NCBI GenBank assembly: GCA_016234445.1
Contig: JACRBT010000011.1
Span: 55,531-119,530 of the forward strand
Source: Chloroflexota bacterium
GTDB lineage: Bacteria > Chloroflexota > Dehalococcoidia > Tepidiformales > Tepidiformaceae
Direction of reading: 5' to 3'
Length of the DNA: 64,000 nt
A program made the position numbers and the translations under genes. Positions within the stretch are counted from its first letter, which is position 1. Each line of letters begins with the position of its first letter. Shown here in pieces: positions 53,490 through 62,930 of the stretch. Under the pieces are notes generated by a model that made no database searches, had not been told where the DNA came from, and was given only the letters and a program-made list of their open reading frames with translations.

Positions 53490-54221
53490 GCACGTTGCGT
53501 CTGTCATGTCGTGTCAGCTCCGTTCAGGGACGGTCGAAGTTTAGACGAGAGTTCTGTGATCCGGTTCTACGCCAAATAACTCATGCGGCATGTGCTCGGA
53601 ACCAAGGCGCCTGCAGCTGGCGCGCCAACAGCCAGGCCCACTCCGGAAGCACCGGCAGTCTGCTCGCGGCAAGCCAGCTACCGCGCGGGGCAATGTGCCA
53701 CCTTCAGGATGTCAACGGGAACATCGTCGTTGCCCGTTGACTCAGCTCCGCCCGACCCAAGTATCACGAGAGGTCCTGTGTCAACGCCGGGGGTGGGGGT
53801 GGACGAGACGACCTCCGCCCCCCCGGTGAGACAGAGCCCGATGACTGACCAGCAGGGTGGATGCGCATGTGTGACGGCGAAAGCCCCCCGAGGTCCATCT
53901 CGCCCCATGGTTCGGCGGACTTCCTCAGCGCCAACTTCGCCTCGGCGGGCTAAGGGCTTCAGCGCTCCTGCTACCGAAACGGACCCACCTCTCACAGTTC
54001 GTGCCAGGGAATCGCGATTCGCAGGCGGTTCGGCGACAAGAGCTGTCGCGATTAGGGTCTATGATCCGTTCCCGGAGCACATCGCTTACCGCTAGCCCCC
54101 TAGAAATGGCCCGGAGGGTCGAACGTGTTGGAACAATCGCCAATGATCGCAACCGAGCGCCAGGCTCTCGGCGGGCGCCGCTTCGTCCTAGGACGCGTCG
54201 CGCAGGAGCCAGGACCACACG
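53490..54221. other. 730-bp noncoding stretch of lower GC before cas3
   Basis: No gene is supported; open frames here are low-complexity. It contains a 9-bp stem with a 13-base loop, GTCAACGGG/CCCGTTGAC (53711-53741), the 12-bp palindrome GAATCGCGATTC (54009-54020) and, near its right end, the cas3 operator/promoter (54033-54065). The cas3 message would have a leader of about 150 nt. Confidence 0.5.
54033..54065 (+). promoter_or_regulatory. cas3 promoter with 17-bp palindromic operator
   Basis: GCGACAAGAGCTGTCGC (54033-54049) is a perfect GCGACA/TGTCGC inverted repeat with a 5-base centre. The -10 box TATGAT begins exactly 10 bases later (54060-54065), so the palindrome covers the -35 region. 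The same element lies before cse1. Confidence 0.7.
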
Positions 54222-56921
54222 ATGGTTAGCGACGGCGCCCAACGTCTTGCGGCGAAGTTTCGGACCAACACTGGCGGCGCGACGAGCTACCACCCGCTCG
54301 CATGTCACATGGCCGATGTCGCGGCCGTGGCACTCGCCCTCTGGGATGAGTGCCTGCCGACCGCCATCAGGCACGAACTGGCAGCCGGCCTCGGCCTACC
54401 GCAGGACGATGCCCGCCAGTGGGTCGCCTTCTTAGCCGGCTTGCACGACCTGGGGAAAGCCTCGCGGCCGTGGCAGGCGAAGTACGACAAGGATCACGCG
54501 GCGCGCCTCGCGGGCACGGGCCTGAGTGCCACCACGAACGCGACCGACCCGGGCCACGGCATCGTGACGGCTGCGCAGCTACCCGGGTTGCTCACAATGC
54601 GGGGCGTCGACCGTGACTTGGCACAACGCCTCGGAACTGTAGTCGGGGGCCACCACGGCGTCTTCCCCCTGCTGGCCAGGGGTCAAGGCGAGGGCCGTGA
54701 CATCCGGGAACAGCATTCCGATGTCCGCTGGGCGTGGGAAGCGGCGCGCCAGGAGCTCTTCGACCAGCTCGCAGAGGTGATGGATCTCGGCCCCGTGCCC
54801 ACCGGATCGCTGCCCAATGCGGCAGTCATGCTCCTCGGCGGTTTCGTTTCGATCGCCGACTGGATCGGGTCGATCGAGGACCCCGGTTTCTTCGAGTACG
54901 ACCTGAACGGCGCGGCGGACCTCGCGGCCTACTTCGATCGCGCGAAGCGGCGGGCCGAACAGGCGCTCGTGACGCTGCAGTGGAAGGCATACCCGGGTGC
55001 GAAACGGCGCACTTTCGAAGAGGCGTTCGACGGGAAGTCGCCGCGGCCATTGCAGGAGAAAGCAGACAGCCTCCGGGTTCCTGGAGCCACCCCGCCGCTG
55101 GTCATCATCGAAGCCCCCATGGGCGAGGGGAAGACCGAGGCGGCGCTTCATCTCCTGGAAGGCTGGACGGCCGACGGCACCGCCCGCGGGTTCTACATCG
55201 CACTCCCGACACAGGCCACCGCGAACCAGATGCACGGCCGCGTCGCCGGCTTCCTCAAGGATGCCTTCGCGCCCCAACTGAGCACAGGCGAGGATGTGAA
55301 CTTGGTGCTCGCCCACGGAGGGGCGTGGCTGAAGGAACTCGAACACCTCCCTTCTGGCGTCTACGAAGACAATGCGCCGAGGACCGGCGCAGTCGGCGCC
55401 GGCGAATGGTTCCTCAGCCGCAAGCGCTCCTTGCTCGCGCCATACGGTGTCGGGACGATCGACCAGGCGTTGATGGCCGTGCTCCAGGTGAAGCACGTCT
55501 TCGTCCGGCTCTACGGGCTCGGGGGCAAGGCAGTGGTGATCGACGAGGTCCACGCCTACGACACCTACATGACGGGCCTCCTGGAGCGGCTCCTCGAATG
55601 GCTGGGCGCCCTGGTTTCCCCGGTGGTGCTCCTTTCGGCGACGCTGCCGACCTCCAGAAGGCAGATGTTGGCCGAAGCGTATCGACGGGGCCAGGGCGTG
55701 ACCGTCACCGGGGGCGAAACCGAGCCGACAGCCTACCCACGCATCACGTGGCTCGAAGGCGGCGAAGTCCGGGCCGAGTCGTTCCCCGCGGCGGACCGGT
55801 CGAAGCGCGCGCTGAATCTGAACAAGATCGAAGACTCACCCGAGTCAGTGCGCAAACTGTTGCTGGAGGAGTTGAAGGAGGGCGGATGCGCGGTGGTTAT
55901 CTGCAACACCGTGGCTCGGGCACAGGAGACGTACGCGGCGCTCAAGCCATCATTCCCCGGCGAGATCGGCCTCTTCCACGCACGCTTTCTTGCGAAGGAT
56001 CGGCAGCGTATCGAGGGTGACTGCCTGCGCAGGTTCGGTCCGCCTAGTGAAGACGGGGTAGAGCGGCCCCGGCGCTTCGTGCTCGTGGCGACGCAGGTCG
56101 GGGAGCAGAGCCTGGACGTGGACTTCGACATGATGGTGACGGACCTCGCCCCGGTGGACTTGCTCCTCCAGCGCTCCGGGCGGCTACACCGCCACGAGGC
56201 GAACCGGCGACCGGGTGGCCCGCCCCCAGTGCTCCACATCCGTTGGCCGGAAGAACGGGAGGGCTCACCCACATTCGACCGGGCGAGCACCTATGTCTAC
56301 GACGAGCACATCCTCCTCCGCACATGGCACGCCCTGCGCGACCGCGACTCCATCGCCGTGCCGGACGACATCCAGAGCCTCGTGGACCGCGTCTACGAAG
56401 ACGACGAAGCGGTGCCTACGGGGGCGGACACCGGACTGGCGAAGCGCTGGCGGGAGACGTGGGAGGGGATGGAAGGGAAGAAGCGGAACGAGAGATCGGA
56501 GGCGGACCATCGCAGGGTCCGCACGCCGGTGGGGACAACCGCGTTGCCTTCGGACTTCCAACGGTTCTGGCGGGAAGAGGATTCGCCGGAGTTGCACCCC
56601 GCGCTGCAGGCACTGACGAGGCTGACAGAACCGTCCGTCGATGTCGTATTCCTCCCCGAGGGGTCGCCTCTGTTGCCCGGGGGCAACAAACCACCGGACC
56701 GGGAGCACGTGAAGCAGCTCCTTCTGAACTCCATCTCTGTGTCCTCGCGGATGGCCGTGCCGGTGCTGTTCAGGCAGAAGCCGCCGCCCGCCTTCGAGAC
56801 GAGCTCGGCTCTCCGCCGCCACCGCCTGCTCGTCCTGGACGCCAGAGGGGAAGTGCACGTGGATCGCCTCGTTTTCCGCTACGACGCGGAACTGGGACTG
56901 GAGATCGCAAGGGAGGAATGA
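54222..56921 (+). CDS. cas3: CRISPR-associated helicase/nuclease Cas3 (type I-E)
   Basis: The 899-residue protein joins an N-terminal HD nuclease (H29 in ACHMADV, H75-D76 in AGLHDLGKASRPWQ) to an SF2 helicase. Helicase motifs are APMGEGKTEAA (Walker A, near residue 300), IDEVHAYDTYM (motif II, near 440), VLLSATLP (motif III, near 470) and ATQVGEQSLDVDFD with LLQRSGRLHRH (motifs V and VI). The C-terminal accessory domain is complete. Cas3 is recruited by Cascade to unwind and degrade target DNA. It has its own promoter; 155 bp containing the shared operator separate it from cse1. Confidence 0.96.
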   Translation: MVSDGAQRLAAKFRTNTGGATSYHPLACHMADVAAVALALWDECLPTAIRHELAAGLGLPQDDARQWVAFLAGLHDLGKASRPWQAKYDKDHAARLAGTGLSATTNATDPGHGIVTAAQLPGLLTMRGVDRDLAQRLGTVVGGHHGVFPLLARGQGEGRDIREQHSDVRWAWEAARQELFDQLAEVMDLGPVPTGSLPNAAVMLLGGFVSIADWIGSIEDPGFFEYDLNGAADLAAYFDRAKRRAEQALVTLQWKAYPGAKRRTFEEAFDGKSPRPLQEKADSLRVPGATPPLVIIEAPMGEGKTEAALHLLEGWTADGTARGFYIALPTQATANQMHGRVAGFLKDAFAPQLSTGEDVNLVLAHGGAWLKELEHLPSGVYEDNAPRTGAVGAGEWFLSRKRSLLAPYGVGTIDQALMAVLQVKHVFVRLYGLGGKAVVIDEVHAYDTYMTGLLERLLEWLGALVSPVVLLSATLPTSRRQMLAEAYRRGQGVTVTGGETEPTAYPRITWLEGGEVRAESFPAADRSKRALNLNKIEDSPESVRKLLLEELKEGGCAVVICNTVARAQETYAALKPSFPGEIGLFHARFLAKDRQRIEGDCLRRFGPPSEDGVERPRRFVLVATQVGEQSLDVDFDMMVTDLAPVDLLLQRSGRLHRHEANRRPGGPPPVLHIRWPEEREGSPTFDRASTYVYDEHILLRTWHALRDRDSIAVPDDIQSLVDRVYEDDEAVPTGADTGLAKRWRETWEGMEGKKRNERSEADHRRVRTPVGTTALPSDFQRFWREEDSPELHPALQALTRLTEPSVDVVFLPEGSPLLPGGNKPPDREHVKQLLLNSISVSSRMAVPVLFRQKPPPAFETSSALRRHRLLVLDARGEVHVDRLVFRYDAELGLEIAREE

Positions 56922-56971
56922 CTGGCTGCCTCGGATGGCGGTTACCCCCGCGGGTCAGTGGCACGACCGGC

Positions 56972-57013
56972 TTGTCGCGCGCGACAACAGCTGTCGCCAC
57001 GACAGCGTAAGGT
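56972..57013 (+). promoter_or_regulatory. Cascade operon promoter with the shared 17-bp operator
   Basis: GCGACAACAGCTGTCGC (56981-56997) matches the cas3 element at 16 of 17 bases, with TAAGGT as -10 exactly 10 bases later (57008-57013). Overlapping it is a perfect 16-bp palindrome TTGTCGCGCGCGACAA (56972-56987), and CTGTCG-CCA-CGACAG (56991-57005) follows, so several TGTCG/CGACA half-sites are stacked. Repressor or activator binding across the -35 region is likely. Confidence 0.7.
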
Positions 57014-57076
57014 CCACCGCGCGGACTACCTCGCCGCAACCGAAGTATCCGCGCCCTGAATTCAGAAGGAGGATTG

Positions 57077-58684
57077 ATGACCGCATCATTCAACTTGCTC
57101 GACCGGCCCTGGATCCCCTGCCACATTGCTGGTTCCGGGGCGACGCAGGACCTCTCGCTCCTGGAGGCGCTCGGTCGCGCCCAGGACATCACCGGGATCG
57201 TGGCGGATTCGCCGCTCGAAACCATCGCAGTGCACCGGCTGCTGTTGGCCGTGCTCCACCGGAACTTCCGGATCGCCGAGCCGGCCGACTGGTCCGCGCT
57301 CTGGGAGGCGGGCAGGTTCGATGCCGGGGCGATTGACGCCTGGGCGGGGGCGTGGCGCCACCGCTTCGACCTGTTCGACGCCGGCCGGCCCTTCTACCAG
57401 GCGCCCGGGCTGCCGGAGGCGGCGGGGACGACCGTCGCCAAGCTTGGCCACGAATTCAGCGCGGGCAACAACGCTGTCCTCTTCGACCACTCGTGGGATA
57501 CGGCGCTGCCTGCAATCCCGGTGGCCAAAGCGGCCCGGCTCTTGCTCGGCCACCAGTTGTTCGCCATCGGCGGGCTGATTGGACGCCTGCCGGGGGATCC
57601 GCCGAGCGCCGAGGCCGCCCACCTCGTCAAAGCAGCGGTACTGTTGAACGTTGGCGCCAACCTCTTCGAGACGCTCCTCCTGAACATGGTCCGAGTCGAC
57701 GGTGCGGCGGACCAACCGTTCGCCTTCGACCCCGCAAAGGACGCGCCAGCCTGGGAGCGCGAGCCAGCCCGAGCCCTCCCGCGCGCACCCGACGGCTACC
57801 TGGATCTTCTCACCTGGCAGAGCCGCCGAATCCTCCTGTTTCCGAATCCGGACGACGCTTCGGTGAGCCGGATGGCGCTTATGGCAGGATTCAGCTTTCC
57901 AGCGGGGTTGCCGCTCCGCCAGTTCGAGACGATGGCGGCGTACAAGCTGCGCGCGAACCCGATGAAGGGTACCGACCCGTGGGCGCCGCTCGGCTTTCTG
58001 CTGGACAAGGCACTGTGGCGGGACAGCGGGGCGCTTCTTCAGAGCTTGGACGAAACAAAGCAGGTTTCGGCCTCCCTGCGATGGCTCGCGAACCTGCGCG
58101 GCGTGGGCGCAATCGACCGCGCTCGCACCTTCAACCTCGCGGCCTTCGGGCTCTCCAGCGACCGGGCGAAGGTGTTCCTCTGGCGCCGTGAGGAGCTTCC
58201 GCTGCCAGTTGCCTACCTAGAAGAACCTGACCTCGTGGCGGCGTTGGGGCGTGCGGTCGCGGCGGCCGAAGATTCGGGCAAGGCGCTGCGCTCTGGGGCC
58301 AGGCTGCTGGCAAGTGAGACCCTTGGCCCCGGTGGTACGGCCGACAAGGACCGTGTGACAGCGCTGCTGGAATCGCTCGCGCCGCACCGTGCCTACTGGC
58401 CGGCGCTCGACGTGCCGTTCCGGAGTTACATGGTCCGGCTCGCCGCCGAGAACGCATCCGACTACGGCGAAGCGGCGGACGCGTGGTGGGCGGACCGCGT
58501 CTCGGAAGCCGCGAATGCCGCCTTCGAACAGGCCTGCCGCGCCCTCGAGACAGAGAGCCGGGGCTTCCGGGCAGCTGCGGAAGCCGCCCCGCGGTTCCGG
58601 TTCTTCCTATCGGAAGCGCTCAAGCCGCTCCGGCCGGAGTCCCCGGCCGAACTCATACCAGGACTCGTGGAGGTTTCACCGTGA
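57077..58684 (+). CDS. cse1: Cascade large subunit Cse1 (Cas8e)
   Basis: The 535-residue protein begins FNLLDRPWIPC, the family start, with AAGGAGG four bases before the ATG. The L1-loop signature HEFSAGNNAVLFDHSWDT near residues 132-150 is the PAM-sensing region in Cse1. The C-terminal four-helix bundle ends near residue 530. Cse1 recognises PAM, recruits Cas3 and stabilises the R-loop. It heads the operon and overlaps cse2 by 4 bp (GTGA). Confidence 0.93.
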   Translation: MTASFNLLDRPWIPCHIAGSGATQDLSLLEALGRAQDITGIVADSPLETIAVHRLLLAVLHRNFRIAEPADWSALWEAGRFDAGAIDAWAGAWRHRFDLFDAGRPFYQAPGLPEAAGTTVAKLGHEFSAGNNAVLFDHSWDTALPAIPVAKAARLLLGHQLFAIGGLIGRLPGDPPSAEAAHLVKAAVLLNVGANLFETLLLNMVRVDGAADQPFAFDPAKDAPAWEREPARALPRAPDGYLDLLTWQSRRILLFPNPDDASVSRMALMAGFSFPAGLPLRQFETMAAYKLRANPMKGTDPWAPLGFLLDKALWRDSGALLQSLDETKQVSASLRWLANLRGVGAIDRARTFNLAAFGLSSDRAKVFLWRREELPLPVAYLEEPDLVAALGRAVAAAEDSGKALRSGARLLASETLGPGGTADKDRVTALLESLAPHRAYWPALDVPFRSYMVRLAAENASDYGEAADAWWADRVSEAANAAFEQACRALETESRGFRAAAEAAPRFRFFLSEALKPLRPESPAELIPGLVEVSP

Positions 58685-59289
58685 CCGCACCAGCGCCACC
58701 GGCGCGCCAACATCCGCTCATCGCGAGGCTCGTTCAACTCAAGGAGCGGGACGACCGGGCGGCCCTCGCCGCGCTCCGGCGCGGCCTGGGCAAGCCGCCC
58801 GGCACCGTGCCGGAGATGTTCCCGTACGTTGAGCCGTTTATCCCCGTCGCCGACTATGCCGGCCACGTGGATGCCGCCTACCTGGTCGCTAGCCTGTTCG
58901 GGCTCCACCCGACTCACGGGGAGCCATCGCCGGAGGCACGTTCACGCCAGCAACGGGGGTTTGGGGCGAGCCTCGCCCGCATCCGCCTTCGCGAAGGCAC
59001 TACCGACGATGACGAAGGCGTCGCCCGGCGCTTCGGGGCGCTGCTCAATTGCGACCGCGAAGGACTCCCAACTCATCTCCGTCACCTCATGACGCTGCTT
59101 CGGTCGCGCGCGCCGGAAGCGCCGATCGACTACGGCCAACTCTACAACGACATCGTCCGCTGGGACGACGCCGACCGGCATGTCCAGCGCAACTGGGCGG
59201 CCGGCTTCTGGCGACGGGCCTCAGCGCCCACCGACACCGCCGAACCCAACGACGACACGACCACGACCACCCCGGACCCGGAGGACTAA
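58681..59289 (+). CDS. cse2: Cascade small subunit Cse2 (Cas11e)
   Basis: It is 202 residues from the GTG at 58681. The typical elements are LKERDDRAALAALRRGLGKPPGTVPEMFPYVEPF in outline, AAYLVASLFGLHPT, RRFGALLNCDREGLPTHLRHLM, and IDYGQLYNDIVRWD near the C-terminus. A Thr/Asp-rich tail (about 185-202) is extra. Cse2 forms the dimer along the belly of Cascade that holds the non-target strand. It precedes cas7e by 4 bp. Confidence 0.93.
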   Translation: MTAPAPPARQHPLIARLVQLKERDDRAALAALRRGLGKPPGTVPEMFPYVEPFIPVADYAGHVDAAYLVASLFGLHPTHGEPSPEARSRQQRGFGASLARIRLREGTTDDDEGVARRFGALLNCDREGLPTHLRHLMTLLRSRAPEAPIDYGQLYNDIVRWDDADRHVQRNWAAGFWRRASAPTDTAEPNDDTTTTTPDPED

Positions 59290-59293
59290 TTCC

Positions 59294-60433
59294 ATGCTTC
59301 TCGAACTGCACATCATCCAGAACTTCGCCCCTTCCAACCTCAATCGCGACGACACGGGCAGCCCCAAGAGCTGCGAGTTCGGCGGCTACCGCCGCGCCCG
59401 CATCTCCAGCCAGAGCATCAAGCGGGCCATCCGCGGCGAATTCGTGACCGGCGAGCTCCTGCCCGCCGGTCAGCGCGCCACGCGCAGCAAGCGCTTCGTG
59501 GATGAGGTGGCGAGGCGGCTCGTTGCTGCCGGCCGCGATGCCGGAGCCGCGCCCGCGGTCGCCGAAGCCGGACTTGCGCTTCTCGACATCAAACTCGCCA
59601 AGGAACAGAAGACGGAGTACCTGCTCTTCCTTGGTGAGCGCGAAGTGGCCGCGATCGCCGCGTTCTGCAGCCAGGAATGGGACTCTCTCGCCGCGGCTAC
59701 CGAGAAGAAGGGCAAGAAGGATACCAAGGACGAAGCGACCAGAAAGCTTGCAGCGGAGCTCGCGAAGTCGCTCGATGGCGGCAAGGCGGCAGACCTGGCC
59801 CTCTTCGGCCGCATGCTCGCCGACCTGCCGGAGCGCAACATCGATGCCGCCAGCCAGGTGGCCCATGCCATCTCCACCCACCAGGTGAGCAGCGAGTTCG
59901 ACTACTACACCGCGGTGGACGACCTGAAGCCGGACGACACCGCCGGCGCGGACATGATCGGCACGGTCGAGTTCAACTCCGCCTGCTTCTACCGCTACGC
60001 GAACATCGACATCGACCAGCTCAGCGAAAACCTGGGCGGCGACCGGGAGCTGGTGGAGGCGACGCTCCGCGCCTTTCTCCTCGCCAGCCGCGATGCCATC
60101 CCCACGGGCAAACAGAACTCGTTCGCTGCCCGCAACGCCCCCTCCTTCTTCTGTACGGTCGTGCGCGACCGCGGCGCCTGGTCGCTGGCGAACGCCTTCG
60201 CCGACCCCGTGCGCGCCGGCCGCAACGGCGGGCTGATCGACGCTTCGATCACCGCGCTCGATGCCCATTGGGGGGAACTCGTCGGCATGTACGGCGCACC
60301 CGCCGGGGCGCAGGTGGCGGTGGCGGCGCTCGGCAAGCCCGCGCTCGAGCACCTCAAGGGCCACCGCGTGGAGACTTTCGATGCACTCCTCGAACGGACC
60401 CTCGAAGCCGCGCGGCCGGGGACGGGGGGCTAG
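59294..60433 (+). CDS. cas7e: Cascade backbone subunit Cas7e (Cse4/CasC)
   Basis: The 379-residue protein starts LLELHIIQNFAPSNLNRDDTG, with the RNA-binding segment RRARISSQSIKRAIR near residue 38. SSEFDYYTAVDDL and MIGTVEFNSACFYRYANIDI lie in the palm. Six copies normally form the crRNA-binding filament. The ATG at 59294 is supported by family homology. It is 1 bp before cas5e. Confidence 0.95.
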   Translation: MLLELHIIQNFAPSNLNRDDTGSPKSCEFGGYRRARISSQSIKRAIRGEFVTGELLPAGQRATRSKRFVDEVARRLVAAGRDAGAAPAVAEAGLALLDIKLAKEQKTEYLLFLGEREVAAIAAFCSQEWDSLAAATEKKGKKDTKDEATRKLAAELAKSLDGGKAADLALFGRMLADLPERNIDAASQVAHAISTHQVSSEFDYYTAVDDLKPDDTAGADMIGTVEFNSACFYRYANIDIDQLSENLGGDRELVEATLRAFLLASRDAIPTGKQNSFAARNAPSFFCTVVRDRGAWSLANAFADPVRAGRNGGLIDASITALDAHWGELVGMYGAPAGAQVAVAALGKPALEHLKGHRVETFDALLERTLEAARPGTGG

Positions 60434-60434
60434 C

Positions 60435-61154
60435 ATGCCGACCCTCCTCATCCGGCTCTGCGGGCCGATGCAGTCGTGGGGGACGCGGAGTCGATTCACC
60501 GAACGCGACACGGAGCTTGAGCCATCGAAGAGCGGCGTGGTGGGTATCATCTGCGCCGCGCTTGGGCGACCGCGCTCCGAAGACGTGAGTGACCTCGCCG
60601 CGCTCCGCATGGGGGTGCGGGTCGACCACGAAGGCACGATGGCCAACGACTATCACACCGCGGGGGGAGTCGATGGCGTCGCTCGCGCTTCCGGCGGAAT
60701 CTCGAAGAACTCGGTGCTTTCAAACCGCTATTACCTCGCCGGCGCGGACTTCCTCGTCGGGCTCGAAAGCGAAGATGGTGGCTTCCTGCGAGAACTGGAG
60801 GATGCCCTGCGCGCCCCCCGCTGGCAGCTTTCGCTGGGCCGCAAGAGCTTTCTTCCTTCCGTGCCCATCTACCTCCCGGGGCCGGGCGGCGTCCGCGCAT
60901 TGGTCCTTTGGGAAGCGCTCACCCGGGAGCCCTGGCCGCTCAGGCCGCTGGCGTGGCGTCCTCCACGAGAGATGGCGGCGAGGCCGCTCCGGCTCGTCCT
61001 CGAAACAGACTTCAGCGGGCCTGTCCGGCCGGAGACTCGCAACGACCAGCCGCTCGGGGCCGCCTTCCGGGACCGCACCTTCGGCCTTCGCGCCATCGTC
61101 CAGGAGTTCTTCGAAAAGGAGCAGAACGATGTACCTCAGCCGCCTCACGCTTAA
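60435..61154 (+). CDS. cas5e: Cascade subunit Cas5e (CasD)
   Basis: The 239-residue RAMP protein starts LLIRLCGPMQSWGTRSRFTE, with the SWG and RxTxxxPSKSG (ERDTELEPSKSGVVGI) motifs. KNSVLSNRYYLAGADF and SLGRKSFLPSVPIYLP are family hallmarks. It binds the 5' handle of the crRNA. Its 3' end overlaps cas6e by 26 bp. Confidence 0.94.
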   Translation: MPTLLIRLCGPMQSWGTRSRFTERDTELEPSKSGVVGIICAALGRPRSEDVSDLAALRMGVRVDHEGTMANDYHTAGGVDGVARASGGISKNSVLSNRYYLAGADFLVGLESEDGGFLRELEDALRAPRWQLSLGRKSFLPSVPIYLPGPGGVRALVLWEALTREPWPLRPLAWRPPREMAARPLRLVLETDFSGPVRPETRNDQPLGAAFRDRTFGLRAIVQEFFEKEQNDVPQPPHA

Positions 61155-61968
61155 CGCCCGCGACCGCACCGCTCGCGCATGGCTTGCGGATTGCCACGAG
61201 CTTCACCGCACGATCATGTCCGGATTCGGCCAGGCCCAAACGCCCGAGGCCCGCGCCGAACTCGGCGTGCTGTTCCGCGTGGAAGAGACGGGGGGCGGCG
61301 CTGGAGTCACCGTGCTCGTGCAGTCCCGGGAACAACCGCGCTGGGCGATCGAATCGCCGGCGGTGCTCCGCGTCGACGGGCCCAAAGAGATGACGGCCCT
61401 GGAGGAGCAATTGGTGGTGGGCGCCAGCTTCCGTTTCCGCCTGCGCGCGAACCCCACCCGCCGCGTCCATCATCGCGCCACGCTCGGCCCGGATACCCGT
61501 GAGCTGGACACCAGGGGCAACTGGCGCGAACCCGGCGAAATCCCTGACCACGAACGGACGGGCATCGTCCGCCGGCCGGAGGCCGAGGGTGTGACCTGGT
61601 GGAAGGAACGCGAAGACGGCAAGCGCATCGGCAAGCGCGTCGAAATCCGGCGTGAGGAAGAGCGGCTGGCGTGGCTGGCGCGGCGTGGCGCGGGATTCGA
61701 CGGGTTCGAACTGAAGGCGGCCCGGCTGGTCCAGGGTGAGGTTGCCCCCGTCAGCGATGACGACCAGCGGTTCTGGCGCTCCCGGGCGGACCCTGCGGGC
61801 ACGATTATCGGGGGAGACCGGGACCGCCGCGTCACGTTCGGCACCGCCCTCTTCGAAGGTCAACTCGTCGTCACCGACGCCGCGAAGTTCCGCGATGCGT
61901 GGGCGACGGGCATCGGCCCCGGCAAGGCGTTCGGCTGCGGCCTGCTGTCGCTCGCCCGGGAGCCGTGA
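61129..61968 (+). CDS. cas6e: crRNA endonuclease Cas6e (CasE)
   Basis: It is 279 residues from the ATG at 61129, behind AAGGAG. The catalytic His-Tyr region appears as ADCHELHRTIMSGFG near residues 20-34. The C-terminal glycine-rich loop TGIGPGKAFGCGLLSLA is the RAMP signature. Cas6e cuts the repeat transcript at the base of the stem and stays bound to the hairpin. It overlaps cas1e by 4 bp (GTGA). Confidence 0.95.
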   Translation: MYLSRLTLNARDRTARAWLADCHELHRTIMSGFGQAQTPEARAELGVLFRVEETGGGAGVTVLVQSREQPRWAIESPAVLRVDGPKEMTALEEQLVVGASFRFRLRANPTRRVHHRATLGPDTRELDTRGNWREPGEIPDHERTGIVRRPEAEGVTWWKEREDGKRIGKRVEIRREEERLAWLARRGAGFDGFELKAARLVQGEVAPVSDDDQRFWRSRADPAGTIIGGDRDRRVTFGTALFEGQLVVTDAAKFRDAWATGIGPGKAFGCGLLSLAREP

Positions 61969-62930
61969 AAGACCTTCACAGCCTGCCGAAGGTCCGCGAC
62001 AGCCTCACATACCTGTATGTCGAGCGTTGCAAGGTAGAGCAGGACAAGAAAGCGATCACGATCTTCGACGCGCGGGGCAGCGTGGCGGTCCCCTGTGCCG
62101 CACTGACCCTGCTACTGCTGGGGCCAGGGACCACGGTGACACACGCGGCGATGCGCGCTCTCGCCGAGAACGGCTGCCTGGTCTGCTGGACGGGTGAGGG
62201 CGGCGTCCGGCTTTATGCCCATTCGACTGGTGAGACCCGCTCCGCCCGCAACCTGATTCGCCAGGCAGAGCTGGCATCGAACCCGGCGGAACGGCTGACA
62301 GTCATCGATCGCATGTACCGTCTTCGCTTCTCAGAGGAGGTCCCGGCGGGCCTGGGGCTGCAGCAGCTCCGGGGGCGCGAAGGGCTCCGCGTGAGGGCCG
62401 CCTATGCACGGGCGAGCGCTGAGACCGGGGTGAACTGGGAAGGGCGCTTCTACGACCGTGGCGACTGGCGCCGTGCCGACCCGATCAACCGGGCACTCTC
62501 CACGGCGGCGAGCGCGCTCTACGGGATCTGCCACGCGGCCATCGTCGCGACGGGCTACTCGCCCGGGCTCGGCTTCATCCACACCGGCAAGATGCTCAGC
62601 TTCGTCTACGACATCGCGGACCTGTACAAGGCCGAGCTCACGATCCCGCTGGCCTTCCGGGCCGTGGCCGAAGGGAATTCGAACCTGGAGAGCCGGGTCC
62701 GGCAGGGCTGCCGCGACGCGTTCTACCGGGGGAAGCTGCTTGAGCGAATTGTCCCGGACATCGGGCGAGTGCTTGGCACCGAAATGGCCGCTGCGTCCGG
62801 GTACGACTTCGAAGGTGACGGCCCGGTGCCGACTCCCGGCTGGCTCTGGGACCCGACGGGGGACGTCGCTGCCGGCGTGGCCTACCCGGACTACGCCCCG
62901 GAGCGGGACGTTGGCGATGAGGCGGACTGA
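61965..62930 (+). CDS. cas1: CRISPR integrase Cas1e
   Basis: It is 321 residues from the GTG at 61965. The metal-binding Glu lies in LRGREGLRVRAAYA, with the His and Asp in GFIHTGKMLSFVYDIADLYK. N-terminal YVERCKVEQDKKAITIFDARG and THAAMRALAENGCLVCWTGE are typical of the type I-E form. With Cas2 it integrates new spacers. The C-terminal tail (about 290-321) is Pro/Asp-rich as in other Cas1e. It abuts cas2e directly. Confidence 0.96.
   Translation: MKDLHSLPKVRDSLTYLYVERCKVEQDKKAITIFDARGSVAVPCAALTLLLLGPGTTVTHAAMRALAENGCLVCWTGEGGVRLYAHSTGETRSARNLIRQAELASNPAERLTVIDRMYRLRFSEEVPAGLGLQQLRGREGLRVRAAYARASAETGVNWEGRFYDRGDWRRADPINRALSTAASALYGICHAAIVATGYSPGLGFIHTGKMLSFVYDIADLYKAELTIPLAFRAVAEGNSNLESRVRQGCRDAFYRGKLLERIVPDIGRVLGTEMAAASGYDFEGDGPVPTPGWLWDPTGDVAAGVAYPDYAPERDVGDEAD

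Noticed and set aside
53583..54095. A 170-residue frame before cas3 as a gene
   Set aside because: Low-complexity Pro/Thr/Ser-rich sequence, no family features, no ribosome binding site.
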